Assembly (NCBI RefSeq): GCF_009668025.1
Contig: NZ_WJXZ01000014.1
Coordinates: 1,769,097 to 1,833,096, forward strand
Source: Larkinella terrae
Lineage (GTDB): Bacteria; Bacteroidota; Bacteroidia; Cytophagales; Spirosomataceae
Length of the DNA: 64,000 nucleotides
Direction: 5' to 3'
Of this stretch, positions 57,867 through 64,000 are shown in pieces. Each line of letters starts with the position of its first letter. The first letter of the stretch is position 1. The notes under the pieces are model-generated. The model made no database searches. It saw only the letters and a program-made list of their open reading frames with translations, and was not told where the DNA came from. The position numbers were made by a program, and so were the translations under genes.

Positions 57867-58809
57867 ACATCTTCAGGATTTCCCGGCACCGTTCGACATC
57901 CAGTTGCATCTGATCGACCAGGGTCGCCAGCCCTTCAAACTTCAGTTCCGGGCGGAGGTATTCGATAAACCGCACCGTCAGATGTTCGCCGTAGATTTCC
58001 TGGTTGAAGTCAAAAATATAAACTTCGATGGTCCGGTGTGTACCGCCCACGGTTGGCCGCGTGCCGATGCTCATGGCGCCCCCCAGTTTCTGCCCCTTGT
58101 AAATGACTTCCGTGGCATAAATACCGTTGGAAGGAACGAGTTTAACCGGATCATCGACCTGAATGTTGGCAGTCGGAAAACCGATGGTTCGGCCCAGTTG
58201 CTGACCTTTCACGATGGTCCCACTTAGGCTGTAGGGGCGACCCAGAAATTTGGTAGCGGTTTTTAAGTCACCCTCCAGCAAGGCCGTCCGGATTTTGGAC
58301 GAACTTACTCCGACGTCTTCCACATCCTGACGCGGAATTTCTTCAATCTCAAAACCGTATTCGTGCGCGTGCTGCTGCAAATAGTCGAAACTGCCTTCCC
58401 GGTTTCGGCCAAAATGATGATCGTAGCCAATGACAAGTTTTTTGGTGCCGATTTTATCGACCAGAATTTGCTGAATAAATTCTGCCGACGACAGTTCCGA
58501 AAACGATCGGGTGAATGGGATCACCACCAGGTTGTCGACGCCCGCAGCGGCCAGTAACTCAGTTTTTTCCTCCAGCGTCGAGAGCAGTTTCAGATCCTGA
58601 CTGTCGTTGGAAACCACCGTACGTGGGTGTGGCCAGAACGTGAGCACCACGGTTTCTCCGCCCGCATTTGAAGCGTCACCCCGGCGGGCGATTTCGGTCA
58701 GCCGGGTTAAAATTTTCTGGTGACCCAGGTGAACTCCGTCGAACGTGCCGCTGGTAACAACGGCGTAGGGAATGGATTGAAACGTATCGGTTCCGTGGTA
58801 AATCTTCAT
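57865..58809 (-). CDS. ribF: Bifunctional riboflavin kinase / FAD synthetase
   Basis: A 314-residue enzyme that makes FMN and FAD. The N-terminal nucleotidyltransferase domain has VTSGTFDGVHLGHQKIL and LVIGYDHHFGRNREGS, with ISSSKIR-type motif as VSSSKIRTALLEGD. The C-terminal flavokinase domain has GRTIGFPTANIQ, NGIYATEV and VYIFDFNQEIYG. The start ATG at 58809 overlaps the truB stop by four bases, so it is co-transcribed with truB and uppP. Confidence 0.96.
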   Translation of the reverse strand: MKIYHGTDTFQSIPYAVVTSGTFDGVHLGHQKILTRLTEIARRGDASNAGGETVVLTFWPHPRTVVSNDSQDLKLLSTLEEKTELLAAAGVDNLVVIPFTRSFSELSSAEFIQQILVDKIGTKKLVIGYDHHFGRNREGSFDYLQQHAHEYGFEIEEIPRQDVEDVGVSSSKIRTALLEGDLKTATKFLGRPYSLSGTIVKGQQLGRTIGFPTANIQVDDPVKLVPSNGIYATEVIYKGQKLGGAMSIGTRPTVGGTHRTIEVYIFDFNQEIYGEHLTVRFIEYLRPELKFEGLATLVDQMQLDVERCREILKM

Positions 58810-59516
58810 GAATGTAATGGCTCAACAGGGCGGTTTTTGCTGATAAACCCGTCGATCGTTTCGGCATCTTCGATTCGAAAATCGCCAATGCGGGTTCGGC
58901 GAAGAGTTTTTAGGTAAGCCCCATTTTGCAACAATAGCCCTAAATCGCGCACTAAACTACGGATGTATGTTCCTTTTGAGCAAACAATCCGGAAATCAAT
59001 TTCAGGAAATCGTTCTGAATGGACCTCAAAGGTAGAAACCGTAATGGTACGCGATTTAATTCCCCCCTCCACTTTATCGGCGGTTTCGCCCCGGCGCGCT
59101 TTTTCATAAAGCCGCTCACCATTGACCCGAACGGCGGAGTAAATGGGCGGAATCTGGTCGATGACGCCGGTGAGTTGGGCTACCGCAGCCTGAATGGCGT
59201 CGGGCGTAATGGCGGAAATATCATATTCCGCATCGAATTCGGTTTCCAGATCGACCGAAGGCGTGGTTTTTCCGAGCACCAGTGTGCCGGTGTATTCTTT
59301 TTCCTGAGCCTGGTAACTGTCAATTTGCTTGGTCATTTTACCCGTGCAGAGAATCAGCAAACCCGTCGCCAGCGGATCGAGCGTTCCGGCATGACCGATT
59401 TTCTTGAACTTGCAGGCAAATTTGAGCTTTTTGACAACGTCGAACGACGTCCAGGTAAGCGGTTTATCAATGAGGATCAGTTGTCCCTCTTCCATGACTT
59501 TGATCACCGTAATCAT
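58806..59516 (-). CDS. truB: tRNA pseudouridine-55 synthase
   Basis: A 236-residue enzyme that modifies U55 in the T loop of tRNA. LILIDKPLTWTSFDVVKKL leads to the catalytic Asp in KIGHAGTLDPLATGLLI. YTGTLVLGKTTPSVD, PIYSAVRVNGERLYEKAR and SKGTYIRSLVRDLG are further family motifs. A second ATG at 59495 is also possible. The gene starts four bases after uppP and overlaps ribF. Confidence 0.96.
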   Translation of the reverse strand: MITVIKVMEEGQLILIDKPLTWTSFDVVKKLKFACKFKKIGHAGTLDPLATGLLILCTGKMTKQIDSYQAQEKEYTGTLVLGKTTPSVDLETEFDAEYDISAITPDAIQAAVAQLTGVIDQIPPIYSAVRVNGERLYEKARRGETADKVEGGIKSRTITVSTFEVHSERFPEIDFRIVCSKGTYIRSLVRDLGLLLQNGAYLKTLRRTRIGDFRIEDAETIDGFISKNRPVEPLHS

Positions 59517-59520
59517 AGTC

Positions 59521-60300
59521 TCAGACGATGTCCAGTTTCACGCCAGCCGCGATCAAACCCAGCAGCAGCAATCCGAGGGCTATGCGGTAATAGCCGAACA
59601 GTTTAAAACCGTATTTGGTCAGAAATCCGACGAAACTCCGGATGGCCAGCAAGCCGACGATGAACGCGATGAGGTTGCCCAGCAGCAGAATCTGGATGTC
59701 GTCGGATTGGATGGTTTTGTACGTTTTCAGCAGTTTGTAACCCGTAGCGGCCGCCATCGTGGGAACGGCGAGAAAAAACGAAAATTCAGCGGCCTGTTTG
59801 CGTGTAAGTCCTTGAGTCATACCGCCAATGATGGTTGCGGCTGACCGGGAAACGCCCGGAATCATGGCAATGCACTGAAAAAAACCAATTTTTAGCGCTT
59901 CAGGGAAGGTGACGTCGTAATCGCGGGGAATTTCCTTGAATGTCCGATCGATGTAAATCAGCAGAATACCGCCCAGCAGCAACGTAACGGCCACAACGGT
60001 TACGTTTTCCAGCAGCGAATCGATGAAATCATTCAGCAAAAAACCGATAACGGCGGCTGGCAGGAAGGCGACAAATAGCTTGAAATAGAAGTCGGTGGTT
60101 TGGAGAAACCGGCGCCGATAGAGCACCAGAACCGAAATAATACAGCCAAACTGAATATTTACAGTATAGAGTTTAGTAAACTCCGATTTACTAATTCCGA
60201 CCAGTGACGAATAGATAATCATGTGACCCGTCGACGAAACCGGCAAAAACTCAGTCAATCCTTCAATAATGGCAAGGATGATCGCGTGGAGAAAACTCAT
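59521..60300 (-). CDS. uppP: Undecaprenyl-diphosphatase
   Basis: A 259-residue inner membrane enzyme that recycles undecaprenyl diphosphate for cell wall and glycan synthesis. It has the BacA-type motifs [16 protein letters not shown] near the start and [15 protein letters not shown] in the middle. About eight membrane helices. The start overlaps the DUF3098 gene by four bases. By recycling the lipid carrier it also serves the large glycan cluster upstream. Confidence 0.95.
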   Translation of the reverse strand: MSFLHAIILAIIEGLTEFLPVSSTGHMIIYSSLVGISKSEFTKLYTVNIQFGCIISVLVLYRRRFLQTTDFYFKLFVAFLPAAVIGFLLNDFIDSLLENVTVVAVTLLLGGILLIYIDRTFKEIPRDYDVTFPEALKIGFFQCIAMIPGVSRSAATIIGGMTQGLTRKQAAEFSFFLAVPTMAAATGYKLLKTYKTIQSDDIQILLLGNLIAFIVGLLAIRSFVGFLTKYGFKLFGYYRIALGLLLLGLIAAGVKLDIV

Positions 60301-60500
60301 TGATTCGTTGGTCGGCGCAAAATGGCAAAAAATTCAAGAACAAAACCGCCGATGACAATGAGCGGGCCAACGGTAAGCCCCAGCGCACCGAAGCCAAATT
60401 CTTCCGTATCGAGGCTCATCACAATGAAGCCAAGCAGAATGACGACTACGCCAATGGTCATCAGGGTATAGTTGGCGCGTCCGAAGGGTAATTTATTCAT
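60297..60500 (-). CDS. DUF3098 family small membrane protein
   Basis: A 67-residue protein with two membrane helices ([18 protein letters not shown] and [20 protein letters not shown]). A small membrane protein of this kind (DUF3098) commonly lies between ftsX and uppP in Bacteroidota, as here. Function unknown. It overlaps uppP by four bases and may act with the cell division or lipid recycling proteins beside it. Confidence 0.88.
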   Translation of the reverse strand: MNKLPFGRANYTLMTIGVVVILLGFIVMSLDTEEFGFGALGLTVGPLIVIGGFVLEFFAILRRPTNQ

Positions 60501-60578
60501 CTACTTTGTGAATGGTTGAGTGGTTAAAACAGGGTTGAAACAGGAAACGAGTGCGTGGCCGTTGGCCCTTTCAACCGA

Positions 60579-61457
60579 TTAATATAAGTCATCCAGTGAC
60601 AATCGTAAATACCGGTGTACGGCCTGAAACGTACTGATCAGTCCAATAATTATACCGAGAATGACGACCCCACCCAATAAATAAACAATTTTTTCGGGCT
60701 CCTGCAAGGCCGCCAGACCGTCGATATTGCGCAGGGCGAGCTGCAGCAAAATCATCAGGAGCGTTGCGGCAATCAAACCGCTCAGCAATCCCTGAATCAT
60801 CCCGCGACGCAGAAAAGGCAGTTGAATAAAACCGTTTGTTGCCCCGACCAGTTGCATACTCCGGATGAGCAGCCGCTGCGAATAGAGTGCCAGGCGGATG
60901 GTATTGTTCATTAAAACGATGATAATCACCAGCATGATGACGGCAAAAACCGACATGATGATGTAAATCTTGGTGATGTTTTTATTGATTTCGTCGACGA
61001 TATTTTCCTGATAAATGACTTCAAAAACGCCGTTGACGCTTTCCAGATCGGCTTTAACTTCCTGCAGACGGGCTTCCTGAAAATAATCTTCCTGTAACTT
61101 GATGCGGTAGCTGTCGCGGAGCGGATTTTCGTTCAGGAAATTGGAAAAATTCTCTTTGGTGTCAGCCATGAACTCCTTGGCAGCCACGTCTTTGCTGACA
61201 AAAGTAACCTGCGGAGTGGTGCCGTTGTAAAGCACGTACGGTTTTTTAGTGATTTCTGCTTGCAGTTTCCCGAGTTTGCCCGAATCCAGATCCTTGTCCA
61301 GAAAGACCCGAACTTCATTGTTTTCGCGAATGTACCGCACTAACTTTTTAGATTGGAGCACCAGCATTCCGCAAAATCCGATTAAAAACAAAGCCGAAGT
61401 CAGGCTGAAAAGAATCATCCCGCTCGGATAGGCACCCACTCTCTTTTTTGAAGCCAT
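60579..61457 (-). CDS. ftsX: Cell division protein FtsX (permease-like)
   Basis: The protein has 292 residues from the ATG at 61457 (MASKKRVGAYPSGMILFSLT); a longer frame adds 13 residues without support. There are four membrane helices: one at about 20-38, then a large periplasmic domain (about 45-160) with VNGVFEVIYQENIVDEINKN, and three C-terminal helices of the FtsX/MacB type (LYSQRLLIRSMQLVGATNGF). With FtsE, encoded elsewhere, it controls cell wall hydrolases at division. A promoter box is visible upstream. Confidence 0.93.
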   Translation of the reverse strand: MASKKRVGAYPSGMILFSLTSALFLIGFCGMLVLQSKKLVRYIRENNEVRVFLDKDLDSGKLGKLQAEITKKPYVLYNGTTPQVTFVSKDVAAKEFMADTKENFSNFLNENPLRDSYRIKLQEDYFQEARLQEVKADLESVNGVFEVIYQENIVDEINKNITKIYIIMSVFAVIMLVIIIVLMNNTIRLALYSQRLLIRSMQLVGATNGFIQLPFLRRGMIQGLLSGLIAATLLMILLQLALRNIDGLAALQEPEKIVYLLGGVVILGIIIGLISTFQAVHRYLRLSLDDLY

Positions 61458-61505
61458 ATAAAACTTGGGTTGGGTCGTGTTAGCTTCCCATTGCAACGTC
61501 GGTTA

Positions 61506-61513
61506 CAAAAATA
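61506..61513 (-). promoter_or_regulatory. Promoter -7 box of the ftsX operon
   Basis: On the minus strand TATTTTTG matches TAnnTTTG, about 50 bases before the ftsX ATG. GTTGG upstream at 17-18 bases is a weak -33 box. It would drive ftsX, DUF3098, uppP, truB and ribF. Confidence 0.55.
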
Positions 61514-61824
61514 CGGATTTTGCCCGAACACCAACCCTTTCCACTTGGTCGGTGCGGGAGATTTAGGAAAAATTAAGAGTTTGGCCGTAAATAAGTGGTT
61601 TTTACGGGGTATCGAGTCTGATAATTTCAGCCATCGATACGCAGGAACCGGAACGAACGAAGCGGTTCAATAAAAAACAAAACCGCAACCGCAGGTCTGT
61701 TCAAAATGGCCGGGCTTCTTTTTACGGATCTGACCAGGAGTTTCAAACAATCCTACCGGAAGCGGTTTGTAAGTTGACAATTATTCCAAGCGGTTTTGTA
61801 GAATAATCTCAACCTTATTGAAGT
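61514..61824. other. Spacer without recognised genes
   Basis: About 310 bases between the ftsX promoter and the DUF779 gene. It holds several AAGCGGTT words (near 61658, 61760 and 61789) and a run of AAAACCGC words, but no convincing coding frame, terminator or RNA gene. Confidence 0.5.
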
Positions 61825-62208
61825 TTAGATCTCAATCGGCCCCAAGTGAATGGGCGTCAGGTGATCGAGTTCTTCCAGCTCAAACAAGCGGGAGCGGATC
61901 AGAAAGCGCACGCCCAGCGGAATTTCCAGGGAAAAACTTGCACCCCGTCCGGGCGTTACATCAATGGTCAACTGCGTGTGCTTCCAGTACTCAAACTGAT
62001 CTTCGGACATAAAAAAGTCGCAGCCGTGAATCTGTCCCAACCAGACGTCGGAGGAGCCAACAATGAAGTCGCCTTTGGCAAAACACATCGGCGACGATCC
62101 ATCGCAGCAGCCTCCGCTCTGGTGGAACATCAATTCGCCGTTTTCTCTTTTGAGTTTGTCGATGATGATGACGGCGGCACCAGTAACCTCAACGCGAGAG
62201 ATAATCAT
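61825..62208 (-). CDS. DUF779 family protein
   Basis: The protein has 127 residues from the ATG at 62208 (MIISRVEVTGAAVIIIDKLK). It has a cysteine-rich metal-type site (HQSGGCCDGSSPMCFAKGDF) and a beta-rich C-terminal half. DUF779 proteins are regularly encoded beside acetaldehyde-type dehydrogenases, as here, which suggests a helper or sensor role. It follows the dehydrogenase gene on the same strand after an octad palindrome. Confidence 0.9.
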   Translation of the reverse strand: MIISRVEVTGAAVIIIDKLKRENGELMFHQSGGCCDGSSPMCFAKGDFIVGSSDVWLGQIHGCDFFMSEDQFEYWKHTQLTIDVTPGRGASFSLEIPLGVRFLIRSRLFELEELDHLTPIHLGPIEI

Positions 62209-62214
62209 TTCAAT

Positions 62215-62296
62215 TGCGATTGTGTGATTGAGCGAATGAGTGATTACCAGTGAACGCCATAAATCACTCAATCACTCATTTGCTCAATCACAATTG
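62215..62296. repeat. Octad-word palindrome between aldehyde dehydrogenase and DUF779 genes
   Basis: TGATTGAG, CGAATGAG, TGATTACC on the left are mirrored by AATCACTC, AATCACTC, ATTTGCTC on the right, with the right side one word longer. The outer ends CAATTG match. It begins within two bases of the dehydrogenase stop. Confidence 0.85.
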
Positions 62297-62297
62297 C

Positions 62298-63836
62298 TTA
62301 AAAGAATCCCAGTTTATTCTTGCTGTAGGAAATCAGCAGGTTTTTCGACTGGCGATAGTGGTTCAGCATTGAAAGGTGGTTTTCACGGCCAAAACCAGAT
62401 TTCTTATAACCGCCGAACGAAGCATGCGCGGGATAGTTGTGGTAACAATTGACCCAGACCCGACCCGCCTGGATGGCACGCGGAACCTGATACAGTTCGT
62501 GGGCATCGCGTGTCCAGACGCCCGCGCCCAAACCGTACAGCGTGTCGTTGGCCATTTCGATGGCTTCATCGACGGTTTTGTAAGTCGTGGCCGAAACCAC
62601 TGGGCCAAAGATTTCTTCCTGAAAAATCCGCATTTTGTTGTTGCCCCGGAAAATCGTCGGTTCAATGTAATAACCGTTTTCCAGACCGCTGTTCAATCGC
62701 GCCGGGCCACCGCCGGTCAGAATTTCGGCTCCTTCCTGTTTGCCAATGTCGATGTACGACAGAATTTTCTCGTACTGATCGTTGGAAGCCTGAGCACCCA
62801 TCATGGTCGTGGTATCGAGCGGATGGCCCAACTTGATCGCTTTGGTTCGTTCGATAACGCGTTCCATAAAACCGTCAAAGATGCTTTCGTGCACCAGCAA
62901 GCGGGAGGGACAGGTACAGATTTCGCCCTGGTTGAGCGCGAACATCACCGCACCCTCGATGCATTTATCAAAAAAGGCATCGTCGGCGTCCATGATCGAT
63001 GGCAGGAAAATATTGGGGGATTTACCGCCCAGTTCCATCGTCACCGGAATCAGATTTTCCGAGGCATATTGCATGATGAGTCGGCCAGTGGTGGTTTCGC
63101 CCGTGAATGCTACTTTCGCAACGCGCTTCGATTGCGCCAGCGGTTTTCCGGCTTCGGGGCCAAAACCGTTGATGATGTTGACTACTCCGGGAGGAATCAC
63201 ATTTTCGAGCAGCTCCATCAGCACCAGAATAGAGGTTGGGGTTTGTTCGGCGGGTTTCAACACCACGCAACAACCTGCGGCCAGGGCAGGCGCCAGTTTC
63301 CAGGTCGCCATCAACAAGGGGAAGTTCCAGGGAATAATCTGGGCCACCACCCCAATTGGTTCTTTGATAATCATTGAAACCGTATCCGCATCAAGTTCCG
63401 AAACGGAACCTTCTTCGGCGCGAATGACGCCCGCAAAATACCGGAAGTGATCGACCACCAACGGCAAATCGGCGGCCATCGTTTCGCGGACGGCTTTGCC
63501 ATTCTCCACGGTTTCGACCCGGGCCAGAAACTCGAGATTTTTCTCAATGATGTCGGCAATCTTGATCAGCATGTTGCTGCGTTCCGTTGCCGAGGTCCGC
63601 GACCAGGCTGGGAAGGCTTTATGAGCTGCATCGAGGGCCAGTTCAACATCCGCAGCTTTCGAGCGCGGCATTCTGGAGATCAGGCTATCGTCGATCGGTG
63701 AGTTATTTTCAAAGTATTCACCACCAACGGGTGGCACCCATTTGCCTCCGATAAAATTTTCATACTGATTCTTGAATTGCGGTCGTTCCAATTGGGTAGC
63801 CGAGCGGGTGGCCACGGGTGCTTCTAAGGTTTCCAT
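62298..63836 (-). CDS. NAD-dependent aldehyde dehydrogenase (ExaC/AldB-like)
   Basis: A 512-residue enzyme that oxidises aldehydes, probably acetaldehyde type, to acids. [20 protein letters not shown] binds cofactor, the general base Glu is in [11 protein letters not shown], and the nucleophile Cys lies in [14 protein letters not shown], the ExaC-like form. EEIFGPVVS and [19 protein letters not shown] are further family blocks. It is paired with DUF779. The start ATG at 63836 follows a region with a direct repeat that may bind an activator. Confidence 0.95.
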   Translation of the reverse strand: METLEAPVATRSATQLERPQFKNQYENFIGGKWVPPVGGEYFENNSPIDDSLISRMPRSKAADVELALDAAHKAFPAWSRTSATERSNMLIKIADIIEKNLEFLARVETVENGKAVRETMAADLPLVVDHFRYFAGVIRAEEGSVSELDADTVSMIIKEPIGVVAQIIPWNFPLLMATWKLAPALAAGCCVVLKPAEQTPTSILVLMELLENVIPPGVVNIINGFGPEAGKPLAQSKRVAKVAFTGETTTGRLIMQYASENLIPVTMELGGKSPNIFLPSIMDADDAFFDKCIEGAVMFALNQGEICTCPSRLLVHESIFDGFMERVIERTKAIKLGHPLDTTTMMGAQASNDQYEKILSYIDIGKQEGAEILTGGGPARLNSGLENGYYIEPTIFRGNNKMRIFQEEIFGPVVSATTYKTVDEAIEMANDTLYGLGAGVWTRDAHELYQVPRAIQAGRVWVNCYHNYPAHASFGGYKKSGFGRENHLSMLNHYRQSKNLLISYSKNKLGFF

Positions 63837-63890
63837 GGATTAAGAATGAGTTTAACTGATCATCTGGATTTGAATTGTGACAAATTTTGT

Positions 63891-63921
63891 CGAAATCGTG
63901 CAAGATTATTTTCGAAATCGT
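63891..63921. promoter_or_regulatory. 22-bp-spaced direct repeat upstream of the aldehyde dehydrogenase
   Basis: CGAAATCGT occurs at 63891-63899 and again at 63913-63921, in matching T-rich contexts (TTTTGT and ATTTT before the word). The 22-bp period, about two helical turns, suits AraC-type activators, which often control this gene pair. No regulator gene is inside the window. Confidence 0.45.
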
Positions 63922-64000
63922 CTCAAAAACTTGCGGAATTCTCTCTTTGTGCAGATGACAGATAAACGGTATTGAAAAAATGCTTTCTTCGTGATTGATT

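Noticed and set aside
62376-63377. Plus-strand frame of 333 codons inside the aldehyde dehydrogenase
   Set aside because: It is the antisense shadow of a complete dehydrogenase with clear active-site motifs.

Overview
The window looks like chromosome from a member of the Bacteroidota, most likely Cytophagales (Spirosoma/Larkinella-like). This is inferred from a type IX secretion (T9SS) tail on a secreted protease, Bacteroidota-type promoters (TTTG and TAnnTTTG boxes) ahead of several genes, lipoproteins with short lipoboxes, a LytS/LytTR pair, and the gene order ftsX - DUF3098 - uppP - truB - ribF. No rRNA, CRISPR or prophage was seen. Three tRNAs (Ser-GCT, Pro-TGG, Arg-TCT) lie between 12.4 and 16.9 kb.

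Layout. 0-12 kb is metabolic and housekeeping: an M4 metalloprotease, RNase Z, a deoC - TIM-barrel isomerase - Gfo/Idh oxidoreductase run, a STAS protein, purC, a thiolase, and a Bat-type VWA/TPR pair. 12-17 kb holds the tRNAs, a MarR - rifampicin phosphotransferase operon, and an internally deleted ISL3-type insertion sequence that still has both terminal repeats and an 8-bp target duplication. 17-30 kb is mixed: a cysteine-synthase-like PLP enzyme coupled to a small unknown protein, two PQQ-type sugar dehydrogenase lipoproteins, a stand-alone receiver domain, an ECF sigma factor, small secreted proteins, a LytS/LytTR two-component system, an aldo/keto reductase and a lipoprotein MsrA.

30-54.4 kb is one large minus-strand surface-polysaccharide cluster. 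In transcription order it runs: SLBB outer-membrane exporter, Wzz-like chain-length protein, ABC permease and ATPase (Wzm/Wzt type), DegT aminotransferase, a large membrane glycosyltransferase, WbqC, NeuD-like acyltransferase, several glycosyltransferases, OafA-like acyltransferase, a Wzy/ligase-like membrane protein, WcaF-like acetyltransferase, and a WecA-type initiating transferase. An internal promoter at about 37.39 kb appears to split it. 54.7-64 kb carries parE, pheA, ribF, truB, uppP, a DUF3098 protein, ftsX, a DUF779 protein and an aldehyde dehydrogenase.

The most unusual signal is not a gene. Twelve intergenic spacers contain degenerate tandem words kept in strict phase (7 bp at most loci, 8 bp at two, 10 bp at one). 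In most of them the words are mirrored into a second arm, giving long near-perfect hairpins. The words differ from locus to locus but match between the two arms of each locus, and the repeats often begin in or next to a stop codon. Two other repeat structures stand out: four hairpins with three near-identical spacers fill the whole gap between the convergent protease and rnz stop codons, and a C-rich palindrome occurs twice. The hexamer AAACCG/CGGTTT is also strikingly over-abundant by eye.
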